Shown: piece by piece, positions 45,541-56,300 of the stretch | Layout of the letters: each line of letters starts with the position of its first letter | Position numbering within the stretch: position 1 is the stretch's first letter | From: Channa striata | Taxonomy: Eukaryota > Chordata > Actinopteri > Anabantiformes > Channidae | NCBI GenBank assembly: GCA_033026295.1 | Contig: CM065187.1 | Coordinates: forward strand, 5,732,888 to 5,796,887 | Reading direction: 5' to 3' | DNA: 64,000 nt | Notes under the pieces: generated by a model | The model's database searches: none | What the model was told of the DNA's origin: nothing | The model's input: only the letters and a program-made list of their open reading frames with translations | Position numbers and translations under genes: made by a program

Positions 45541-47780
45541 GTTAAAATGTAAGACCTTAAGCTACGTAAAGATGATCCAGCACCTGTTCCAAGCAGAGTG
45601 AATCCAAGCTGGAGAAACTAATGCCCCAGAGAGCCGTGACTAAGCATCTGGGAGAACTGTTTTTGGCACTGCACATATAAGAGCCACCACATTCTAGAAA
45701 GAAGCCATATTTGATCAACAGTGCATAAAGTAAGACATTTCTACTGCTCATACCACCAAGGTGGCATCCAGGCAAGTTCATAACCGCGACCATTTCAGAT
45801 TCTGTTAATCCAAACCTAAAGCCTGAGATGATTGACACTATCTTCCGACGACATTCCGGGGAACACCAAAGAAAGGTTTTTATTTACAAATTATATGCAT
45901 TGCTGAAGTTGAAAGTGACTGTCCAAATTTTGGCCACTATGCCAAAATGTCTTCCTGTGATCTTGTCTAGGTGGGATACAGAGCACTGGAAGCACGCTTG
46001 GGGGTCATGGATATACTTTGTGGCAAGCTTAGACCGGGGGTTCCCAGTCACAAAGACCCATCAGGCCCCAGTAGTAGATCTTGGGCAGTGCTGGTGCCCT
46101 GTATTAGTGCCTTTATGGGAGCTTTAAGTGGGATTGATAGTATTCATTGTGTTAGTATTAGTGACGTGCAGAAGTGCTTGTCTGTCCTGACGGTGCACCT
46201 CTGGATGTAAAAGTAGTCCAGATTATGGTGCTACCTCCCAGCCCTTCATGGTACTGAAATATAAACTCCCGAATCCCACTGGGCCCAAACGCATCTTCTC
46301 CGTTGACTGTAATAGTAAGAGACTTTTGTAAAACTGTTGACAGGTTCCCTTGAACTATAATCAATGTGGGCTTTCTTTCTTTCTCTTTTTTATTCCATGG
46401 AGGTTTCAAGACTTTCCCAGTGCCCAGAAAAATACTAAGTCTATAGGCCAAGTGTACAGATGGTGTCAGCACAGTAGAGTGTGTGCACCCAACAACACAG
46501 AAGCAAACCCGAATTCCAGAAAATTGCCTGGGCTTATGCACCAGACAGTCAGTTTTCCGTTAAGTGACTGGGCACCATGTGTAAGTCCAGCATCCAGCTT
46601 TTATAATACGTCCATGGCTTGGAGTTGCTAAATTATTCCTGCTCAGAGCTGTGGAGGCCGACCAATCAGAGAACACTGGGCTTTTCGGGAGGGAGGCCTT
46701 AAGAAGACAGGAGCTAAAAAAAGTTGAAAGAGGGGCTGCAGAGATGGACAAAGATGAAAATATGAAAATGAAGTGTATTGTGAGCCGATGTATGAACATC
46801 GGTGAAGAAAAAACATTGGTTTTAATCTTGAATTGTTTTTTTGTTGTAAAATTAATCACTGTATTTTTCGAAACGATTGTTTTACAAGTTAAATCTCAAT
46901 GCTTTTTCCTCTTGCAGCCCCTGGGAGCAGATCAGAGTCTAATCAACATGGATGTTTAAAAGAATCACTCTCAGAAACGCTCTAGCAACCTCCTGCTTGG
47001 CGTTACAGAGCCGTGAGTCACTCCACTGAAGGAACCCAGCGAGGGATGAAAGTGGTATTAGAGCCGGTTAATTCGTCCTGACAGTTAGAAATGTTAAATC
47101 CTGCAGGAGGCTCAGCTTAGGGCGCTCGCTCTCTGCCTAAGTAGGTTAAATACAAACCAGTGTGATCAATCTGCAGACACTAAATAAATACTCACAGCTG
47201 AGCCAAATGCCGACTGGAAACTCCTGTGAGGGGAGAAGAGAAGACAGAAGGAAAGCGAAGGAACAGAACTAGCAACAACAGAGATGCCCTGGAAAAAGGC
47301 AGTAAGCCACCGGCTGCCCCAAGGCAACCAGTAGCGGCAGAGATGGATTAGTAACCAGAATAATGGGACCAGTACCCAGGGGCTCCTTATCACCGGAAAC
47401 CGCTGAGCACCAGGATCCCCAGACCAAGGAAGAACAGCAGGGTTGTAACAAGTGCTATGATAGAAAACAGATATGATCAGATGAAAGGCTGGAGAAAACA
47501 CAGGAATGCAGAGAGGAGAACAAAAGGAGGGAAGCGAGAAGAGAAAAAATATAAGAATATTTGAAAATAAGAAATTACTGCACTACAAATGGATAAAATA
47601 ATAATACATGAAGTAACTAAACAAAGGATGTAATGCTATGAGCACAAAACACTTTTCTCTGTTTCTGCATATTTAATTTAAAACATAAGGGGGAAAAATT
47701 GGAAAAAATTAATCTCCAACTTTTATTGATTTCGTAAAACAATCCAACTCTAGGACTCTGGGAGTCGGGTGTTTCAGCCA
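45541..47780. other. Intergenic mosaic, one common repeat, no gene
   Basis: A repeat type seen in many fish lies at about 46650-46860 (GACCAATCAGAGAACACTGGGC, TTTTCGGGAGGGAGGCCTTAAG, GACAGGAGCTAAAA). It accounts for the open frame at 46651-46959. The frames at 45557-46210 and 47166-47501 have no recognised similarity. No splice-supported exon found. Confidence 0.45.
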
Positions 47781-47789
47781 AATGAATGA

Positions 47790-48480
47790 TAATCAAGTGT
47801 GAGTTTTATTTAAAGATGAGAAATCAGGTCTTTATTAAAGTCTGATCAGCAGTGTGTGTTTTCTGAAGATTTCTGAAGAAACACAAGAAAAAGAGTTATT
47901 GAAGGACACCAGGCTGCTGAGGGGTTCCAGAAGAACTTCTAAAGGGCTGGACCTCCACCAGTCGACCGTCAGACAGATTGTGCACAAACAGGATATTTAA
48001 CACTGCTGTTAACCTCCCCGTGAGCGATGGACCATCAGTGGTCACATCAAGAGCGAGGTATGTGAAAGTCTGGGAGATCACAGGATCCCCAGGATAAACT
48101 CTGGGAAACAAAGGCATCAGGAGTTCAGGAGTAACAAACCATCAGGAGAACATTGAACACTGCTGCTGGAAGAATGTTCTGTGGACGCAAATGTACAAAG
48201 TAAAGCAGATGATTGGTGAGCACCTAGAGAACCTTATTCCATCCATGAAACATTGTCATCGTTGTGATTTAGGCCCCTGGACCTCAAAGACTTGCCCCAG
48301 TAAATGCAGCTTTGTACAAGCACCACAGGAAAGTATCAAGGTGTCCATCTGTGAACTGAGAACTTTACAGCAGAGGAAATGTGTTTTTGGTCTGTTTGGG
48401 TCAAAGTCCAAACCTTAACCCTGAAGCAGGCAGTGTATGTAGAATCCCTGAGGCGAAGCTGTTCTGTAAATACCTCCAAG
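47790..48480 (+). mobile_element. Tc1-like transposase relic, third subfamily
   Basis: On the + strand a helix-turn-helix segment reads GLDLHQSTVRQIVHKQ (about 47945-47992), as in Tc1 transposases. Near 48385-48415 a SQSPNLNP-like remnant corresponds to the second acidic-residue region. Between them the sequence is frameshifted. No intact terminal repeats were recognised. Confidence 0.65.
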
Positions 48481-48617
48481 ATAATGTGCAGGGCTGAGAA
48501 ACAGGGCTGACAGATGTTTAGTTAAATTACTGAAGGTTTCAATCCATTCCTGGACCCAAAGTAAGAAATGAGAACTAGACAACAAGCCCTTTATCATAAA
48601 CGCTGAGACAACCAGGA

Positions 48618-48664
48618 ATGGGAGGAGGACGAGGAGTAGGAGGAGGACGAGGAGTAGGAGGAGG

Positions 48665-48723
<59 letters not shown>
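48618..48723. repeat. GA-rich minisatellite followed by (CT)n(AC)n
   Basis: An 18-bp unit of the type GGAGGAGGACGAGGAGTA is present about 2.5 times (48618-48664). It is followed by about 26 bp of CT repeats and about 33 bp of AC repeats. Three different simple repeats are thus joined end to end. Confidence 0.85.
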
Positions 48724-48724
<1 letters not shown>

Positions 48725-49970
48725 CACATATTCAAACCCTGAATATTTCTGTTTCAAATTTTATTTCATATGTTCTGCCGTTCTCTCTTTTGTTGTTGCA
48801 GTTTGCCTGATAAATGGTTACATCTATGAACCAGATGTCGATATAAAAAATATTTCACACATACACAAAGAAATCACTCTTGGGGCCCCTGGTAGTCACA
48901 CGCCTTCATAATATAACTGGCAAAAAACACAACAATTTCAAGCATCAGCCTGCAATGGGAAAGAGGTTGAATCTGGTTGAATACAGTCAAAATGTCAAAT
49001 ATCACAACTTTTCTTCAAAATCAAATGCTGACAATCCAGAACGCATGTTTTTATAGTTTAATGGCAATGAGATAAAAAATGTGGTTTATGTGGATGTCTA
49101 GAGGCCACGAAGGTGTCAGAGGGAAAAAACACTAATGCAATAAAATACATTTTTTTGTTATTCTCAGACAAATCACCATTAAAACCTCATCCTCCTACTG
49201 TTAATTTATGGTATAACTAATTTTTTGTGAGTTTTTGTTGGATAATAAGTAAGTCAAATAAATAAACTGGCATTTAAAGGGTTCGAATCCTGACAATTAT
49301 TTAATGTTTGGAATTTTTTATGAAGTTGTTTAAGTGAAAAAAAAAAAGAAGTATGATGCATGGCAGTGTACATTTTAGCCATGTGGTAGAGAGTAGTAAC
49401 TCTGAGGAGGGCACAAAGGATAAGACACATAAATCAAATCTTAGAGAATCAACAAAAAGATTAAGCATCAATAAGGCAGAGAAAATAGAGAAATACTGAA
49501 TGGAAAACTTCACAGGAAGGGTGGGGGACACTGGCACAAAAATGGCCTCTAAGTAGTTTGGGCACAGGCATCGGCAGTTTGTCAGATTTAAATAAGGAGA
49601 AGTCTGGTGAATTTACAGAAGTGGAGAAAGACTCGCTGTGTGTCTGTCTGTGCGTCCAAAGTCAGATTTCCCAGGCAGCACATAAGACATGGGGAGACGA
49701 TGCAACGTGCGGTTAGATGCTGCTCTTTAGTTCCAGCCTTGTGGTCTGCTGCTGTTCGCCTCCGAGCCCCGCCGTCCCCTCCCCACAGCGTTTCCTGGCC
49801 CCCTCATACTTTTGGCCACAACATGCGAGCACTTTTTGCCAGGAGTTGTTGTGACTACACAGACCTAACTCTGTCCTCTGCGCCGAGGTCAACAAAAACA
49901 ACTGTCATGCACCAGCATCCCTGTACGTTGTTATGAAACAGGTATTTATGGTATATGTTGCATAATAAAT
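48724..49970. other. Intergenic, no gene seen
   Basis: No exon with both similarity and splice support. A GC-richer patch at about 49650-49900 has open frames on both strands without recognised motifs. Confidence 0.4.
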
Positions 49971-49974
49971 TAAT

Positions 49975-50095
49975 GATATGCTAGGTTGCAGCTCAGGGCA
50001 GTTGTCCAAAAACCACAGGGTCGGTGGTTCGATTCCCAGTTCCTCCAGACTACATGTCATGCATCCTTGGAGAAGACACTGAAACTCTGGTTGTT
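49975..50095 (+). repeat. tRNA-like SINE fragment with pol III B box
   Basis: A near-consensus RNA polymerase III B box GGTTCGATTCC lies at 50026-50036. The context (GGGTCGGTGGTTCGATTCCCAG, then GAAGACACTGAAACTC) matches a common fish tRNA-derived repeat. No complete tRNA cloverleaf could be drawn, so it is not called a tRNA gene. Confidence 0.55.
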
Positions 50096-50689
50096 CTGTC
50101 TAAACACACATAACAAAATGCAGAACTGTGTTGATTCTGAAAACCAGTGAGTCCTTGGAAGGAAGGAAAAGCTTGCACCACTTGCATTACTTGTGAAATT
50201 GCTGAGCTGGCGGTTTAAATTATTTGTTTAGGAAAGATATAAAACGCAAACAACACCAGTGATCAATAGGCCACAATTACAATATTAACGTTAAAGTGTT
50301 TTGAAAATATGGTGAATTCAAGAAAGCACTGAATATGTTTTATGTATCACACTCACTAAAATGAGGATCCAAGGCAACTCGGCAACAACATAGACTAAGA
50401 ACTGTCTGACTCTAGGACAAAGTGCAGAACATCAGTTCCATTTTTGTTAATGATAAATAAAAATGAAGTGAAATTAATCACAATTTGCAAGCAAACATTC
50501 AACAAAATAAAACTATTAAACACCTCAAGTACTAATCAAGCAGCTCCTGCAACAATATAGAAAGTTTTAACCTTTTTTTTTTACACATACACAGACAAAA
50601 CATCAATGTATTGATAAATAAAACCATATCAATTCCATTAAAAACTAGATAATGTCCAAAACCTTTCCCAATTCATAGTACGCTGTAGT

Positions 50690-50875
50690 AAAGTAGTACT
50701 GTGTGGAACCGTCTGGGTTTCCTCCAGGTTCTCTGGTTTCCCCCGACAGTCCACAGACGTGCGTGTTAGGTTAATGTTAGGTGACTCTACATTTCCCTTA
50801 GGCGTGAATGGACACGGCCCTGGGGACGTGTCCAGCAGGGACCCTGCCTCTAGCCGACGACTGCTGCAAAAAAAG
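50690..50875 (+). repeat. Common teleost interspersed repeat, copy 3
   Basis: This is the reverse-complement reading of the 18.3-kb repeat. Blocks are TCTGGGTTTCCTCCAGG, CCCCCGACAGTCCACAGACGT, TTAGGTTAATGTTAGGTGACTC and GTGTCCAGCAGGGACCCTGCC. Confidence 0.7.
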
Positions 50876-50879
50876 TCAA

Positions 50880-53800
50880 CGTAGATTTTTATACATCAGG
50901 TTTTGATCTGTTTGGCCCTACGTCATTTGGAAAGTCTAGATTATTTGTCATGTGTAATTTCTTACAATTCCTACAAGATTTATACTAAAGTTATTTACAA
51001 TATATTGTAAATTTAGGATGTGACAACTTTGAAATAAAAAGCTACACTTGAAAGACAAATACAGTATTCCTACTATATCTGTTTACTACATGATATAAAA
51101 CTGAGGATTTAAAAGTGTGTTTGGAGAATAAAAGCATTTGAGCCGTTCAACTTTGAGCAGATCTTGTTTCCAACAATGTGCATCCAAAAGAAAAAACAGA
51201 CCTTTATTGCAGCACAACAGCAGCATTATTTCTATCAGGTTTTTTTGGTGATGTCAGTGCAGGTTGACTCCAGCTTCATTTTGGATAAGCCTCATCTTGC
51301 GACCTGCTCAGCTGCGACTGGGAGCGTGAGCAGACAGTCGGACGGACGGACGGACGGACGTTGGAGGAGAAGGCCCTGCAGCTGCTCTGCTGCATGAAAT
51401 TACAGAGGAAAACACGACGAGGAAATTTATGCGGCTGCCTCTTTGTGTTCACGCTGCGAGAGAGCAAGCTGAGCGGAAACTGATCAGATCTGATCAGAGC
51501 CACTTTCAGGACGAGGCCAGCGGTGCAGGGCTGGCTCTGGGTGTGTGTGTGTGTGTGTGTGTGGTGTTGTGGGGGGTGTTGCACGTTCACGGGGCCATAA
51601 ACTAATTTCATCCAGAGCTCGTCTAAAAATAATAACGCCTCACATGTTTTATTTGCAAACTGGAGGTTGGGATCAGAATCAACAACAGCTTTCGTTCTGT
51701 ACAGAAGCTGTCCTACTTTTAGAGGTTTGGTTTTAAAAAAAACAACAGATTTTTTTCATTTTAAGTGACATCTGACACGATCTCTACTGACTGACTGCTC
51801 CTTTGTGTCTTTTTAAATTTCAGTAAACTGTCCATTTTGAGCTTTTGTCTTATAACCATGTTCCATGGTTCGATGATGAGCGTGAAACGAGGAGAATGTC
51901 AAACTGTCCTCACTTCATGCTGCGTTTCAGTTCTCAGGTCAAAGGTCATCAAAGAGCCACTCAGCCTGCTGAGCTCTGATCAGTCAGTCAAGGTTTAAAA
52001 TGATATTTAGACAAAAAATCTTCAGGCCAACAATGTCCAGCTGCCCATCATCTCCACAAAGATGATTCATTACCAACACTTCAAACGACCAGATCGCAGC
52101 CTTCACATTCACGCAATTTCCTAATTATTCACATCCTGCTAAGCGTTTCATCATGCAGCACACTGGCTTTCTGAGAACAGCTGTTTGTTTCACATTACTC
52201 TGAATAAGTCTGATTTCTATGGAAGAGGACTAGGGCCACCCATTAAAAATGTATTTGAGCTCTTTTTCCTCCAACACTGTCCCAGTGGTCACCATTCAAA
52301 AAAGAATTGTCTGGAAAAGCGCAGACTGCCCCCCTCCAACTGCAGAGATGGTGTCCGAGCAGCTACTGTGGGGCAGACGAAAAATGCCAAGAGATGCGTC
52401 GGTGTTTGTCTTAGTCACAGAACATATGAGAGGATGTGGATGTGCAGTGAAAAAACTTCTGACTGGTCCAAACTCAAACAGTTTGTGTGGACGAATGTGC
52501 AGCCTTAGATTCAAAACATGCTTTTACTTCTTTGTGGCAGATTAATGTTAGTGTGGAATTAAAGCTGACAAATCCCAAACAAATAACTGACTGACTGACA
52601 CACACGTGTGTGTGTGTGTGTGTGTGTTACATACGCTCAGTGTTGATTGCTTACGCTGTCTGTACCTTGAGATTATTATTATTAGCGTAAGGCTTAAGGT
52701 GACACACACACAAACACACACATGAATTATTTATATTTTCCTCATATTTAAATTAATCCAATAAACACAGAAACTCAAATGATTGCAAACATTTAGCTAC
52801 TGCAATGAGTTTTTCTTCCTATCTCAACTGGATCAGGATTGTATCTGTTTTTGTGTGCTACAATTAATCTACATGAACATCATGAATAGAGAAAAAGATT
52901 TTTAAAAAACACAAAAGTCAAAATTATTTTTTTTTTGTCCTGCATCAGATGTTTTCTTACACACATCCAGTCACTCTGTGGACCCATCTGGCCACGTGGC
53001 TCCGCACATGATGTGGACTTTGATCCCATCCCATCATATCTGTGTTCCAGCCAGAGACTCTAGTTTTTCCTTCCTACAGTTTGTAGTAAACTGCTCTTTG
53101 ACTCTGACTTGAATCTGACTTGTCATCGTCATGTGATCAACAAGTCCTACAGTCTTTCCACCCATAGGTTGCATGAAAGTATTAATAGGTGTGTTTTCAC
53201 ACACCTTTTGGCATCAGGCACTAAATGTGTGTGGTCAGAGGGGAAAGGTTGGACTTAAAAATCCCATCACAGAGCATCACACGACTACTTACATTAAGAG
53301 CAGGAGCAGCAGTTTCACACTGCGTTGTCCTGTGGGAAAGTCCTGGATTTTGGCACTAGGTGATGTTTTGTGGGTTTCACACTCCACATTCCAGGTTTTC
53401 TTTTATTGATTTTGTCCATTTAATATAATGTAACTACATGATGTGTGACGTGATGCAGTTTGAAATAGTTATATTTCTTTTTCTTTGCCAGGAAGACTTT
53501 TAAAAACAGCTTTAAGATTAAAATTCACCTGAGGCTATTGATCTTCAATATGTCATATAATTAATAGTTACAAATACGACAACCAGCCAGGAATGTCAAA
53601 ATAACTTAACATCCAATGTTCCTGAAGGTGCTGCACAAAGAAATATGAAATATTGCAAGGAAAAATGAAAAGTTTAATATTGAATAAGAAAAGTTGACAT
53701 GCTTCTAGTTTCAAATTTTTTTTTTCAAAGTGTACAGATCATTGCATAGAAAATTCCCTGTGGGAGGGTGTAGGTGAGATGAGACTGAACAGAGCGGTCA

Positions 53801-54780
53801 GGATGTGAACTGCGTCCTGACCGCTGATTGCCGGGAATCGTTGGTCTGACAACAAATCCACACACACAGTTATTACGCACATGTGCTAAAAACGAGCAAC
53901 ACAGAGCGCAAGAGCCGCAGAAAATGAAAAGTGGAGGTACAGGAATTATCACTGGATAAAAGTGTAAAACATGTTTACAATAACCACGTAGATTCAGGAC
54001 ATGTGTTTTGATCAATTTTCAATCCCGAATTTGTTGCGTCATTTTAAAAAGTGACATGTTTAATGGCTGCTGGGTCTTGAAGCAGTTAATATGTGATGTG
54101 CTGCTGCATGTTTCCTTACAAACTTTCTCATGACATGAGGCAGGAATTAAGTTGTCAGACATGACTCAAACCAGCAACACACACCTCTTCTGTGTCAATG
54201 CTGAAGCACACACACTCACACACACTCACACACACGCAGGAGGTGAAACCACGTTGTTATGGTTACTTTGTGTCACAGTGACACCCACTAACCCCAGAGG
54301 AGTGATGTCACAGGGCCTCCACCCAGCTGTGCGTCATGGTGAGGTCATCACAGAAACATCAACTCAAAAACAGGCGTGTGTGTGTGTGTGTGTCTGCTCA
54401 CAGTCCCTAGTTATGTTGTGTCACTGTGGACTGATAAATATTTCAACTTTTGGTGTTCAGATGAATTCGTACCTCCTTCCAGCGTGATGCAGATGAACGA
54501 CATTGCCACTCTGGTGTTAACACCATCTGGCTCAAATTCATTTTTGTCAGCGTCACACACTTTTCCAATCTATGCTATTTCCTTTAGTCATGCATTTGTG
54601 CATCCAAGCGTTGTAACCAACAGGAAGTTAGTTATTGCAGTTATAAAATGCAATTAAGTCATGTCTAATAATGCAGGCTACCTTAAACCTTTTGGTGTCC
54701 GATTGCTGCAACTTCTAATGTGTGTCACCTGACCCCAAGGACATGATAAATAAAGGAGTTTATCTGAGATCTCAGAACAT
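50880..54780. other. Intergenic with simple repeats, no gene seen
   Basis: A (CGGA)n tract lies at about 51339-51360, GT arrays at about 51541-51562, 52605-52628 and 54374-54391, and an 18-bp palindrome at 51480-51497. Open frames here have no recognised similarity. Confidence 0.45.
51480..51497. repeat. 18-bp perfect palindrome
   Basis: CTGATCAGATCTGATCAG is its own reverse complement. It lies in a GC-richer patch (51270-51600) otherwise filled with simple repeats. Confidence 0.9.
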
Positions 54781-54782
54781 TC

Positions 54783-55140
54783 TTGATTCACGATTCTTTA
54801 AAACCTGAAATAACTGGGTCTATTTTAAAGTCTGAAGCTCTGGAAATGAGCAGATGCTCTAATCGTTGCCCTTTTAACTTTACTCCCATGTCCACTGCTG
54901 AGGTTCACAGAGAGCTGAATAAACTGGATACCAGAAAGGCAGCCGGTCCATATAAACTAGAGCCCTTCTTCTTGAAGTTGGCTGCAGATTACAAATCATG
55001 CTTTACTTGCAATAAAATTCCCAAAGTTTGGAATTCAGCCTTTGTAAACAGGAGGTGAACTTTCTAAAAAGGTTATAAATTATCTCACTCGGGCACTGGA
55101 TTGTAAAAGATATTGTTCTGCCCTTTTTATTGATCATTGC
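54783..55140 (+). mobile_element. LINE reverse-transcriptase relic, 5' part
   Basis: The frame at 54783-55058 contains FNFTPMSTAEVHRELNKLDT, then RKAAGPYKLEPFFLKLAADY and KIPKVWNSAFV. This is the conserved start of the reverse-transcriptase domain in fish non-LTR elements. A RALDCKRYCSALFID-like piece follows at about 55090-55137. The element continues beyond an inserted repeat at 55574. Confidence 0.8.
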
Positions 55141-55142
55141 CA

Positions 55143-55573
55143 TTTTACATTTTTGATCAAATCTGAAATTACCACAGCTTAGAAAATCAAATTGTGAAAA
55201 AGTAATACTTTAAAGCCACCTTTGTAACTTTAAAGCTATTTTACACAAAACATATCCTAAACTACAATTTGTGACTTAACCTAGATGCTCAAACATCCAG
55301 TCCACTCCACCCAGCACTCGCTCTTCCTGTTCTGCTATGCTCCGCCACACAGCCCAATAAATGAGAAGCTGCAAAACTCATGAATGAAGCAGAAATTCTT
55401 AAAATTCTCTGGACTTCCATCAGGCCAAAAATGTGTGCTACTTTGTTACTATTCACTCCATTAAGGTTCCAAGTAAGTTGAGGCGGTACCAAAAGTTGAT
55501 GAGTTATCACTGCAGAACAGAGTGGTCAGAGAGACGTGTCATAATCACTGCGTCGCTTTTGAGCGACCACAGT
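55143..55573. repeat. About 400-bp repeat inserted in a LINE, copy 1
   Basis: From AATTACCACAGCTTAG (55168) to GAGCGACCACAGTC (55573) it is collinear with 59540-59961 with small indels. Shared blocks include TTTAAAGCCACCTTTGTAACTTTAAAG, CTCCACCCAGCACTC and GTCAGAGAGACGT(G/A)TCATAATCACTG. It splits a LINE reverse transcriptase. A TTTATTGATCATTGCCAT / TTTATTATTGCCAT pair flanks it and may be a target-site duplication. The family was not recognised. Confidence 0.75.
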
Positions 55574-56110
55574 CTTTATTATTGCCATGTCAGACCAAGC
55601 CACTTCTTGGTTTGTTGATTATCTTTCAAATAGAAAACAGTCTGTTGAATTGGCTGGTTCCACCTCTTCCTTGCTAGGAATCTAAAGGAGTACCACAGGG
55701 CTCAGTCTTAGGACCCATTTTATTCTCCATTTATATTAATAATCTGTGTAACAACCTCTCACATACCTTGTATAATTTTTATGCTGATGACACAGTACTT
55801 TATTGCTGTTCTTCCTGACTTGCTCAGGCCTGGAAGTTTTTACAATCTGCTTTTAATATTGTTCAGTCTCACCTACAGGCACTGACATTGGTTTTAAATG
55901 CAAATAAATCCAAAGTCATGGTATTTTCACATTCATGCAAGTTACTAGAGAATGCTCCATTAATAACAACTGCCGAAAGTTAGTTTTCAGTTATAAATAT
56001 CTGGGTTTTAATGTGATTGTGAGCTTTCTTTTAAAGCATATGTTGCTAGCTTGGTTCGCATGTCAACTTATTGTTTGTAATATAAATTTAAAATTGTAGT
56101 GTTTATGACG
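55574..56110 (+). mobile_element. LINE reverse-transcriptase relic, 3' part
   Basis: The LINE continues after the inserted repeat. In successive frames one sees WFVDYLSNRKQSVE, then GPILFSIYINNLCNN, YADDTVLYCCSS (catalytic box), LNANKSKVMVFSHS and FSYKYLGFN-like tracts. Stops and frameshifts make it inactive. The polymerase order and orientation agree with the 54.8-kb part. Confidence 0.8.
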
Positions 56111-56189
56111 TGTGCTGCTGACCTCTTGGCCAGGTCACCCTTGTAAAATTGAGGTGTTTTCAGTATCAAAGTTCGGAGCCCATACAGGA

Positions 56190-56300
56190 AGAGAGTAAGT
56201 AGCTAACTTACTATACTAATTCTGAGCTACTTTACTGGAGTATTTGCATTTCATGGTACTTTTACTCCATTATAATTCAAAATGAAATGCACTTATTACA
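56190..56300. repeat. Interspersed repeat, ACTTTACTGGAGTATTT type, copy 1
   Basis: Blocks GCTACTTTACTGGAGTATTTGC and GGTACTTTTACTCCATTATAA are the same kind of fish repeat as at 63500-63660. Confidence 0.5.

Noticed and set aside
49975..50095. Possible tRNA gene
   Set aside because: Only the B box is convincing. A full cloverleaf could not be formed, and the flanks match a dispersed repeat.
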